Positions 10,017 through 20,327 of a DNA stretch of 64,000 nucleotides are shown here, piece after piece. Under the pieces are notes generated by a model, which was given only the letters and a program-made list of their open reading frames with translations, was not told where the DNA came from and did no database searches. Origin of the DNA: Babesia bovis T2Bo. Its lineage: Eukaryota; Apicomplexa; Aconoidasida; Piroplasmida; Babesiidae. Position 1 is the stretch's first letter. The number at the start of each line of letters is the position of its first letter. Location of the stretch: contig NW_026261572.1 of NCBI RefSeq assembly GCF_000165395.2, forward strand, positions 124,001-188,000. The letters run 5' to 3'. A program made the position numbers and the translations under genes.

Positions 10017-13000
10017 ACCTTGGCCCTCAGATATAGCCTGAAGCAGCTTCTCACGAAGATGATCGCAGGACTTGTAGTCCGGAAGCTTCAAATAATTAGA
10101 GCATGTCATCACACTAGGCAGCTCGTCAACATTGTCGCCCTTCTTAACAACACGCATTATGGGCCTGTATACAATTTATAATCTATATAGTAAAACCAAC
10201 CTTAAACCAGCAAAACCCTGCTTTGGTAAAACTGAAACTCCAGTACAAAAACGAAGGAATCCTGCACGCTCAGCAGAAGTGAAGTTAGATAACACAGTTA
10301 GCAAATACCTATAGGCACTCGACGATACGTCATAGCCATGATCTGGGATTAGATACATCTCAAGATGATCCACAGTCCAAAAACAATCCTGATCAACCAC
10401 ACTAAACATCTGACTGGATAGCTCCAGTGGTGTGAATAGTGATAAACAGCTTAGTGGGACTATAGTAGCAAAACCCATACGGAATGCCCAAATGGGTAAC
10501 CTGATACCATCATATAACCGCATACGTATAACAGCCCTGACGTACTCATGCAGATTGGAGGAAGTTACCTTCATGGATTCACCGCCCGGTACCAAGGGTA
10601 TGTTACCATACGTAAACACCAGACCAGCAGAATCTATATCGTCCGCTACCAATAGATTCCCCAAGGAACGAGCTAACGTAGGATCAACAGATGATAACAC
10701 GGATAAGGAACAGTTATTAACCATAGATGGATGCTGACATAAATGCCAAAATAAGGGATTCAATCGCAAATCTAGTAGCTTGTGATCGATTAAAGCCAAG
10801 GCCACTAGTTGTCCCAGTAACTTGAATGTACGGAAAACACGAATTGTAAAGGTGTCCTTCTGGCATGATGCAGTTATAATGGCACTTTGTCCCGCTGAGT
10901 TATAGCTTGATGTACCCTTGGAAGCACGCCTAAACATGTCGAATGTAAATTTGTCGAGGTCAATAACACTGGGAGATATAGCACATGGATAAACGAAGCC
11001 ATTGAGTTCCTCCAAGAGATTCGAGCCCATACACTCCTTGCGCAGTATCGATTCGATTACCATCGAGTAAAACTCCTGAGTTGGGCCAGTGCCGACACCG
11101 ACTTCATTCTCAAACTCAATCTCCATGCGAGGTAAGGCACTACTCTCCATAGTAGTGCGGACAAACTGATCGACAATCAATATAGCGTCACGAACTATAT
11201 CAGCACGAGAGCATGTAGCCTTCAATTTGGGAACACGCAAATATGGCTCAACCTCTTGGAGTGATTCTAATTTAGCACGATTGAGACTTGATAATTTCTG
11301 GCGTAGGATTTCATCCAAAGCGTCAGTGGAGTAACTGTCACTGTCATTACATGAGTCATTACCAGATTGAACAATGGTACATAAACGACCATGGAATTGA
11401 GTAATAAAACGATGTGGACCAGTACCAAGTATATCGAATAGTAAGCGACGGGATTCAAAAGAAAATAGACTTGGGCATATCATGACCATGTGGATTAACC
11501 AGGTAGGTATTTGGTAGCATAGTGACTTGTCTATAGTACCAAGGATATCCAGTAATTTAAGCGTCAACCTCTTGGAATAAGGTAATATGACTTCCAGGGA
11601 ACTGATTCCATTCAATTCGGTATATAAACTGTGTAATACCACCAGCATCCGCAACTGATTCAGGGAGCACTCATTAAAGTCGTATGGCTTATTACTGTCG
11701 AAATTAGCAGTTACCAAAACATCCTCGGTGTGCGTAGAACCAATTAAAGCGTCAATGTCAGCCAGACGCTGCGATATAGTGTGGCATAAGTTATCCACAC
11801 AAGGGTTAGTGGCCATAGAGTCTCTTTGGTGATCAGAAGCGGTACCATCCGATGCACTGCTAAGGATGTCATCGAAAATAGAACGCATCTTCTGATCATC
11901 CAATGGTACCATATCCTCCATACGGTGGAATACACTATTTAACATCGAATTGGCAGTAGAGGCATCCAAACCCTTGATGTAAGTAGAAACACCAAGGAAT
12001 AGAGCAAGTGGCCCGTTCCTGTCATCACATATCTCGGACATCAAAGGACTGCAACGACCGGATTTCAAATTGTGCAACAACGGGCACTTGATATTGCCAA
12101 GAATGCTATACTGAAGTTGATGGGAGCCATGCCAAATGTTGATGCCGTCATCAGTGCCTAACATAAGAAGAGCACGATAGAGTGATACTGTAGAAGCAAG
12201 TGGAACGTCTTTGTAGTATAGCTGGACGCCCTTCGTGGGACCGTCATTGAAGCTACCGTCCATGGCACGAACACGACGCTTATGGGTTAGTCCACCCTCA
12301 GTTGAGCTGTCTGTTGGACCCTGGCTCAAATAGTCCAATACATAGGCCTCAACCTTAGCCACGGATACCAGTGGAGGTATATATATCGTAAATGATGGTA
12401 AATTACTTTCATCGGAATCCATGCCACGCAATTTGAGCTTCAATTCATGCTGCAGGTGGTTAAACGGAAAAGGTAAACTGTCATCATGGATGAACCGATT
12501 TCCAAAGCCAAATGCACCACGTTGACGTAACTTGCTTATCTTGTCAAAGGTTATCCTGGGTCGAGGCTCGCCAATACGACGCCACCTAGGTTTCAAAGAC
12601 AGTACCGATGTTTCCGGTTGCTTAGAACTCGTGTTATCTGATAATTCGGCATGGTCACCAGAAGCCTCTTCCAATGGGTTCATAGTGGTGTCGTTGTTAA
12701 CAGACTCAGCGTCCATACGATCTGCTGTATTCTCTTCGGGGGTGGGATCCTGGGTTGGTAACGGCACTACAGGCTGTTCGAAAATGTCGTCTACAACAGA
12801 ATCTGTAATACAGTCTGAATCAATAGATAGTGGGATGTCAACGCCTCGATCCGATAGATTCGTAACCTGCCCAGATGATATGAGCTCGTCAGTAGGTAAA
12901 CCACGCTGGGTTATACTAAAGTCATACGAAGAGTCACTGTCACAGGATTCTTCGGATTCCATACCAAAACGAAACTCAGGCTGAGATTCCAAAATCGACA

Positions 13001-14966
13001 TGAAAGCACACCATAGAGATTTTATACCACGGAGGTCTATATCCGAAGTGTAGTCACCAGATGGACTACGACAGTATATAATGGATCGCACCAAACGAGG
13101 TAACGAGTCCTTGGCAAAAAGCGAACTAATATCCATACCAAGAACACCACCATTTACAAGCTCGTGGTATGTTATACCCGAGGTGTGGCTCTTCACGTGG
13201 TCGACCAAGTCAAAACCTGAATTGATAGTTAATAAAGGACCTGGCTCCGGTAGTGATTCCAATATGCACTCAACCTCTTTCTTGAGGGTTGACCTTTTAA
13301 AGGGGACTAATATCTCGCTCAAGCCATATCGAGTTAACATAGCACCGATGGATTCGCGATCTACCAAGCCTAATAAACAGGTGATGACGTGAACAGCAAC
13401 TTCAGTAGATTGATCACGACCATTGTAGCGCAAAGTGTAACATACAGCTTCGACTATACTTGATAGTGGTATCCGAGGCACCAGAACATTACGACAAGAC
13501 TCGATACCGCCACCAAACTCAAGTAAACGAACCACTAAAAGCAATATGCGTTTCCGGAAGTACTGAGATATGGTGCCGTCGAAAATACGCATCAAAGTTG
13601 ATACAGTAAAGGCATCAATTATACGCAACAAACCATCGGGTCGTTCTGAAAAGTACTCGAATCGCTGATATAACCGGTCACAGTCACTAACCAAGGAGTC
13701 GATAGTGTGGTAACTGCCAAACATACCAAGACCAAAGTCGACTAGACGTAATAGCACCGATTCACCACTGTGCTGTAACAAGCGCTGGACATTGTCAAGG
13801 ACGTTAGTGCCAAGAATCCTTGTCAACATCTCGTTGGAATCGTTGCAAATAATAGATAAACAGTATAAACACTGGTTTATATTGTCACGGCTCAAGGTGC
13901 CTTCATCAAACATTAATTCACACATACGAAGCATGGCAGAAGATTCTGCCACGGCATAGACCAAACTAGCCATAATCTCAGATGAGTGAGAGTCGCTCTT
14001 GTAAGATGCACGAACACTAGTGCTAATAGCAGTTTTCCAAATACCACAAGCAAGTTGGACAATCTTCTTACAACCACTGTTAAGAGCTTGTGATAAATAG
14101 GGAAATAATGGTATAATGTAATTCCTAACACTCTCACCACGCTCTACACGCCTAATTGCCGTTGCAACAGAGCCCAGGGTGCCTATCTGAACGTCCAAAG
14201 CAAAAAACTCCAAATAACGTAACATCGATATCAACGAACCACTCTTCACAACAGTTACAGGAATCTCCTTAACAAGCTTGTCATATATAGACAAGATACG
14301 CTCTGCCAAGTCTATATACTCAATTTCCTCTAAACCACGCTGTAGTATCATTAACTCGGTGCTGTGCGATATGAAGAAATTAGCAGAACGTGGCATAACA
14401 TCCAAAATTGAATTCAAACACGTAGCAGCCGTTACAGACATGTTCAGTGTGATGTCACTAGAAACCATGTCATCCACTGGATCGGAACTGACAGGCTCAG
14501 CAGATGGTTGAGCTTCCTCATTGGAACAAGATGGACCAATGTCCGGTGAATCCACTTCATCACGGTCACTTTCTGAACGTGAAACGGGGGTATCTGAGTT
14601 GCTACTATGGCAAATAGCATTCAATAACTTCTGAAATGGAGTTGATCCATACATATGACGTATGGAGTTGGTGATGACATCCTCACGAATGTCACCATTA
14701 GCCATGGAATACTTCACATGAGGTGATCCAATCATGTGAGTAAGAACCTTTATATAAGGCCAAGCGGGGAAACCTAAGATATTTTCATCTGTAGAGAAAC
14801 TTAGAAAGTTATACAACTCATCAAGAGCAATCAACTGCGCAGTAGGAGAACCGGAAGCCAGTGTGTCCAAGGTGGAAGCCCAGCGTCCACAATTAAAAGA
14901 ACGACCTGATGAACCAACAGCATCCATCGAAGGCATGCTCGATTCATCTCCATCCAAGTCAGCCAT
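9999..14966 (-). CDS. HECT E3 ubiquitin ligase, UFD4/TRIP12 type
   Basis: A 1643-residue protein with an N-terminal helical-repeat region, an acidic Ser/Asp-rich middle and a C-terminal HECT domain over about the last 350 residues. HECT signatures include [14 protein letters not shown] in the N-lobe. The ligase takes ubiquitin from an E2 onto its own cysteine and passes it to substrates. That cysteine, in [18 protein letters not shown], is on a separate 166-nt final exon (10164-9999), reached through a 36-nt intron (10165-10200) with a GTTGGT donor. The protein ends GQGSFHLS, typical of the UFD4/TRIP12 branch. The first ATG in frame is at 14966. UFD4-type enzymes act on N-degron and ubiquitin-fusion substrates; this is inferred from the branch. 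Confidence 0.93.
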
Positions 14967-14996
14967 CGTTATGCAGTGTACAGTATATAAAGCCAA

Positions 14997-15539
14997 TGGA
15001 ACAAATGGAAGATACCGCGGATTCCGCAGTGTGTATATATCGCCAAATGACGATAGTATATATCCACATAAACAAACAACAACAAATCGTTATTAAAGTG
15101 CTATACAAAAGGAAATCTATTTGAATCTCAATTGTAGTGGCGTAAAGGGGTAAACAGCATACTTTGGGGGGATGCATATGCACGATATATGTGATATACC
15201 ACATATAACAAACCAAAAAAGCGGGGCGTTGTAAATATATATACGAAAATTACATAATCACACCAAATAATCGAAGGCTATTGTATATTGACCAACGTCT
15301 GTGCAACCTGTGTTGTGACATACGTGATGTCGACACATCGATCTTATCGCATACAATTACTTCTATAGTGGATAAATAGTATATATATTATTCCATCATT
15401 ATATTGACCTATAGAAGTCTGCAAAAATAACATGGATTACACCATTTGAATTGGTTCTCTCCACCTCAATGTGTGTAAGCTTATGGAATTCCAACGACTT
15501 GGCGATATTGAAATAAGATATTTTTGTGTCTAAAGTAAA
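14997..15539. other. Intergenic, 5' side of the HECT gene
   Basis: About 540 bp between the start of the HECT gene and the microprotein gene. It is AT-rich with several ATATAT runs. No tRNA, conserved ORF or long repeat is seen; it probably holds both divergent promoters. Confidence 0.5.
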
Positions 15540-15964
15540 ATGGACAATCCGGATTTTGTTGAAGCAAGGCCGCCACCAGCTTTGGACGGGTGGATTCTAT
15601 TGGCAACATACGTACGTAAGACATGGTTTCAGGTAGGTACTGATCAAGTTATTTGCATGTTGAAATTACATTGTGGCCTTAACAGGATGTATGTAGTGCA
15701 GTAGTTCTCATTGTATCTGTGATTTAGTGATTGTTGTGGTCTTACGGAGTCTCTAAGATATCAGTGATACATAGTTCGAGTAGATTACATGCTGTTCAAT
15801 TGGGAATAACGCTATATACTGAATGATATACTAGTTCCCGTCAAATGAACTAGATACATTACTACTTCAATAACATACACGTACAGGTTGCACTGACAAT
15901 ATTGCCCTTCACACTGGTGTTTATTCTGGCAGCACAGAAGAAACGGCATAGCTATACAGAATAG
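15540..15964 (+). CDS. Candidate 56-residue single-span membrane microprotein
   Basis: Exon 15540-15632 joins exon 15887-15964 across a 254-nt intron with a GTAGGT donor and a GTACAG acceptor, in phase 0. The product starts MDNPDFVEARPPPALDGW, has one hydrophobic stretch (ALTILPFTLVFILAA) and a basic tail (QKKRHSY). This is the shape of small mitochondrial or ER membrane subunits, but I do not recognise the family. The join is supported by the open frame, good splice sites and coherent topology, not by homology. The intron is long for this window, which lowers confidence. Confidence 0.5.
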
Positions 15965-16429
15965 AGTGGATTCACAAAACAGGAATGAAAATGTATATAT
16001 CCCACTTTATGTCACAATCAAAGTAACTGGAAACCATAATAGCCAGGAAATATAGCATTTCTATGAAATGGCACGTTTATAGCCAACGATTGTATGCCGA
16101 GATGTACACATACAGTAGTAGGCAACAATGATCACTAAAAAACCTAGATGCTACAGCTTTCAAGCTGAAATCGCAAAAAAGACTTTCATTTGTCATATAG
16201 TGTCCATGCATAAAATTATTACTTCCATAGATAGTGTAAACGGATACACTTACACGAGCAATGCGCTCAACTCCCCATCTCAATTATAAACGACAAGCCA
16301 TATGAAAATGGTTGCCTATAACACCATTGATTAAATCGCAACACATTAATCATAATAAGCCATCGGGGCCGCTGTTTTGATCCATATTCAGATGATCTGC
16401 GGTCGCGCGCAGTGGCCTCCATCGGTATC
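15965..16429. other. Intergenic, no gene recognised
   Basis: About 465 bp between the microprotein and the LSM12-like gene. It is AT-rich, and no tRNA or conserved ORF is apparent on either strand. Confidence 0.5.
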
Positions 16430-16959
16430 ATGGAATCTGTAGAGGCACTCAGCGGTGTTGATACCTTCCAATACATCGGTAGTAAGTATAAAATAGCATA
16501 TACATGCATATCCACGCAGTACAAGTGTTGGTTGAACTTAGTACCGGTGAACAAATTAGAGGGGAGCTCTACTCTGTCGATCTGCAACGAAGTGACATAC
16601 TCATCATTCGTAAGTCTATAAAAGGAGTGATGCATGTCCACACAGGTGGAGGATTCAGTATTGAAGGCGAAGTGCTCTACCTAATAGCAGCACAAGCCGT
16701 CGTGGGATTTAAACCGCTAGAACCTATCAACGAAAGCATTGAAGAAATACAAAGGGTACCCTACGAGGAATTGCTTGAAGCAAAAAATGCCCTAGAATTT
16801 ATTGAAGACGATATACAAAGCATGAAAACACCAGAAAGCCCAATCCATACGGCATTTAATAAACGATGGCCTGTGCGCCCACGCCCACAAAACATTGTTG
16901 TCAGCAGCAGCGAGGAAACGATTTCCCATGGTGAAAGTAACCATTGGAATGCCAACTGA
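16430..16959 (+). CDS. LSM12-like protein, three exons
   Basis: Exons 16430-16481, 16520-16609 and 16646-16959 give about 151 residues. The N-terminal part (QVLVELSTGEQIRGELYSVD, then SDILIIR and GEVLYLIAAQAVVGF) looks like an Sm fold of the LSM12 type. The C-terminal helical part (IHTAFNKRWPVRPRPQNIVV) fits the anticodon-binding-like AD domain. LSM12 proteins associate with RNA and ataxin-2-type partners and with translation. The second intron (16610-16645, 36 nt, GTAAGT..CACAG) is in frame, so the gene would read through if unspliced; removing it restores the Sm-fold spacing. The first donor is taken as GTAAGT after ATCGGTA; a GTAGTA alternative lies three bases upstream. It converges on the gene ending at 17126. 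Confidence 0.7.
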
Positions 16960-17125
16960 TTCACAGCATCCTCAAATATAACGAAGTGTCTAATGCCGAG
17001 AGGCTTTGTGTAATACAACATTATATTAATCATAGATTAAATGAGAATTTATTAGGCAATAAGCCATTGTTTCGACCCTAGGGCAATTACATCCCCAAAG
17101 CACGACCTTAAGGGTCTGAAATAAA

Positions 17126-18706
17126 TTATGATGAACGCTCAACGGAAAGGTTGTGCTCGTTTATACGGTAACGGTCACCCAAAAGACGGTTTACTGCCTG
17201 AACTATGGCACGACGCTCCTGCTTCTGTAAGTCGTAATTGTTGTGAGCCAAGAAAAATGAAAATATACCGAAACAAAAGCAAAGTGGTACGTAGATATAT
17301 GACATCATGTTTAATACAGGGTCCTGACGATATGGCTCCAAACCAGTTACATCACGACAAAGCGCAACCGTTATAGTAGTGGCAACCAAAACAGATAAAA
17401 CTCCATTTATCACATAAGCCACAGGACGACCGTCACAGTGGCATACGCCACTCTGTACACAAAGGAGTGTTACGATTATAGCCGCAGCTATATTGCCAAA
17501 CAAGACACTGGTCACCACGTAAACCAACTGAGCACCGATAACAGCCATGAAAACCTCACGACAAATAGATATAATATACCGAGAAGACTCAGAAGAACCA
17601 AACTCCGCAGCCTTCAATACATCAAGACTAACAGTCTGACCAGAAAGTAATCGGTCAATGTAATTAGAGTCAATTTTAGATTGAGGAGTCAACGCACGAG
17701 GGCCCTCATGGGAATTAACAGGAGTTACATTACCACGACGAGCAGGAGTAGCAAAACCAGCCTCCTCAGGAGGAAAAGAAGCATCAGCCTGCTTGTGACG
17801 TGTAGACTTATCCCTCATTTTGTAGTCTCGATATGAACAATATTTACCAGGATTGTAGGCGATGTTGGACTTGCAAAGCTTGTCACCACGATGGTATGTA
17901 TCACCAGCTATGTGAGACCCAGGGTCTTGATATCTACGAATACCTTTACGCAAACCAGATCCACGGTCGAGATAACTAGGATCCTCAGGACGGTTATAAT
18001 GACCATAACACAACCTAGTGTCACGCCCCGTATAATTGGGCAGGCGACTACTCCTCTGGGAAATACCACGAGAACCTCGCCGAGTAAATGCCCGAGAACA
18101 ATGATTATCACGATTGTTTACCCGAGGTAAATCTAGGATTTCCAATGAACGCTGAGAACTTGGAGTACTAGTACCAAGACCACCCTGACAATGCAGTAAT
18201 AAACGCAATGGTAATACACGAGATAATGAATTGTTTGAATAACGACGAGTGTTGGCAGTCACCTCACGACGTAAATTGCTACTAGCCAAAGTACAAGGCA
18301 ATCTTGCTGCAGACGTATACCCACCGACGTCTTGAGGGGCGACACTGTGCTGGTTAACCTGACAACTAGCACCAGAAGAACGATGATCCGGAGAAGACAA
18401 CAGGCAATTGTTATATTGACGATCAACAACCGAAGCAGAACAATGCTCACTGTCACGACTAACTCCTAGGCCTATGCTAAAGGAGTCGAAATTAGGAATA
18501 GTATCACGATTCACTGATTGATGGTCTTCCACACCAGCAGATCTACCAGACTTAGGACAAAATGTAGCAGTCAACTCCTTACAACGCTCTTTAAGCAGCT
18601 GACGTTTACGCTGAAACTCCTGCTCCCAGGTGTCCTTAACAGGAGAACACCCGCGAGAACAATCGCTCTGAATGAACATGAGAGAACTACGACTAGGAGC
18701 CACCAT
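17126..18706 (-). CDS. Polytopic membrane protein with long polar N-terminus, unknown
   Basis: From the ATG at 18706 (MVAPSRSS) the frame encodes 526 residues; an in-frame ATG at 18808 would add 34. The first 370 or so residues are polar, rich in Ser, Arg and Asn, and look disordered. They are followed by a compact block of about four hydrophobic segments, including VFMAVIGAQLVYVV, AAAIIVTLLCV, VINGVLSVLVATTITVAL and YIYVPLCFCFGIFSFFLAH, then a charged tail (LGDRYRINEHNLSVERSS). No transporter or enzyme motif is recognised. The long cytosol-facing disordered region followed by a four-helix bundle could suit an organelle-shaping or inner-membrane-complex protein, but this is speculation. Confidence 0.7.
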   Translation of the reverse strand: MVAPSRSSLMFIQSDCSRGCSPVKDTWEQEFQRKRQLLKERCKELTATFCPKSGRSAGVEDHQSVNRDTIPNFDSFSIGLGVSRDSEHCSASVVDRQYNNCLLSSPDHRSSGASCQVNQHSVAPQDVGGYTSAARLPCTLASSNLRREVTANTRRYSNNSLSRVLPLRLLLHCQGGLGTSTPSSQRSLEILDLPRVNNRDNHCSRAFTRRGSRGISQRSSRLPNYTGRDTRLCYGHYNRPEDPSYLDRGSGLRKGIRRYQDPGSHIAGDTYHRGDKLCKSNIAYNPGKYCSYRDYKMRDKSTRHKQADASFPPEEAGFATPARRGNVTPVNSHEGPRALTPQSKIDSNYIDRLLSGQTVSLDVLKAAEFGSSESSRYIISICREVFMAVIGAQLVYVVTSVLFGNIAAAIIVTLLCVQSGVCHCDGRPVAYVINGVLSVLVATTITVALCRDVTGLEPYRQDPVLNMMSYIYVPLCFCFGIFSFFLAHNNYDLQKQERRAIVQAVNRLLGDRYRINEHNLSVERSS

Positions 18707-19391
18707 TGTACTAATGAAACATGATGTATAACAGAATCGACCGTTCACTGTGTAGACAAAGCAGACACACATGTGTACGATTTTCTCACCAGATGCAAAT
18801 ACACACATGAAGGAGAATAATACACATCATATGGATTCATTCTAATATAGAGCTAACTTACCGTAAGGTCAGTAAAAAACCAATGCCCTTAGTTTACCAA
18901 AGGTGTACACACCAGGTCTAATTGGTACATAACAAATATATCAACGCAACAACCCGAGAATAACACACCTAATATACGCTAAAGACACGGATTGTTGGTA
19001 AAAAATTAAATGTGTTCACAACAGTAACACCCTGATGTCTAGAGTAGGGTACACTGACCATGAAAGCACAATGTCCGTACAGTGCCGTGAATATGGAAAT
19101 GCCATTAAAATAAAATGTATAATACATACATATTGACTTTATTACCACTAATATTGGAGCCTACACACCAGGTGTATTAATATTCATTACTACATAACCA
19201 GTTGTGTTACACTTTGCAATTAACCAGGAAATAATAATCATTTAAATAAACTATGCACATGGGACATTATACTGTAGTCCACAGACATACTATAGATATC
19301 AACCACGCAAGCAAGCATTGAGGATAGTAGTTTCTACTAATATTCCTGTGATTTTCCGGACATATATATTTTGAAAGACCCCAACGTAACT
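18707..19391. other. Intergenic, no gene recognised
   Basis: About 685 bp. It contains scattered copies of ACACACCAGGT (near 18910 and 19155) and AT-rich tracts but no supported ORF or RNA gene. If the upstream ATG at 18808 is used by the gene on its left, about 100 bp of this belongs to that gene. Confidence 0.45.
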
Positions 19392-20139
19392 CTAAAGTTG
19401 CAAACAGTATCCACCCTTGCGAATGCCCTGAGAAAATTGCTCCTTGGACATCTTGTTGGCCATCAGAATATTGGCACGACCAGCAATACCAATGGCAGAT
19501 ACATTATCAAGCGCAATGGCCTCGTAGCCAACCTTAGTTACCTATAGATAATGCAACAGATACCACCATAAACCTACAGTGTTGTTACCATCGTGGAAGT
19601 AAATGTCAGATTTGTATGGAACAATGTCATTCCAACCAGGGAATAACTGCAACTTAGACTTGTATTCCTTAGCAGACTTAATGAACAAACAAAGAGCAGA
19701 CCAGAACTTATGCTTGTCAGGCTGTATTAACATGATAACAAAAGGGTGTAAGTGCACCAACCATAACGCGGGTAGACAATTCAGAGCGACCACCGTCATT
19801 CACAAGCTTGAATTTAGGAACTGCCTTGCTAGGAACAAACATCATAATATGGTTGTTGATAGGCTCAGAAGTACTGGCCTTCCATTGCATATAGAAGGTA
19901 CCCTGAGCAACCTCCTCATACACGCAGTAGCACACTGGAGTACTGGAAGTCAATGCACTGAAATTCCCCGCAGAGGAATCTTGACGTTGAACACCAGATG
20001 AAGACGGAACAGTAGTTGATTGCATCATAGAGTCGGATTCTTGGGAACGACCGGAGTTCACACATTGCTCAGTAGCAGAGTCACCCTCAACGCCACTCTG
20101 AGCACCAGCAGACATGTTATCAACCTCAGTAGCATCCAT
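19392..20139 (-). CDS. Unknown protein of 223 residues, three exons
   Basis: Exons 20139-19762, 19721-19578 and 19541-19392 join across introns of 40 and 36 nt. The first 65 residues are polar and low complexity. The rest is a compact, apparently globular domain with VCYCVYEEVAQGTFYMQW, HKFWSALCLFIKSAKEY and GRANILMANKMSKEQFSQGI. There is no signal peptide or membrane segment. I do not recognise the fold. The first intron uses a GTTGGT donor, the same unusual donor needed in two other genes of this window; no other choice keeps the frame. The stop is the TAG at 19392-19394. Confidence 0.72.
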
Positions 20140-20327
20140 TTTAAACGAAGCGTTTGGAAAGTATTTATATCAACAGGGAAACACCAAATTAAAGTGAACA
20201 TAAACACATGCCCAATTAAGTGAATGTGGTGGGTGTGCACTGTCTAGTGCCCATCAATGAGCCCTAAAATATTTGTATATGAGCTTTGTGCACCAATGTA
20301 TTTAAGCTAAGATATAAAAAGGCACTG

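Noticed and set aside
15201..15400. ATATAT tracts as a replication origin or centromere
   Set aside because: The tracts are short and similar ones occur in most spacers here; nothing distinguishes this one.
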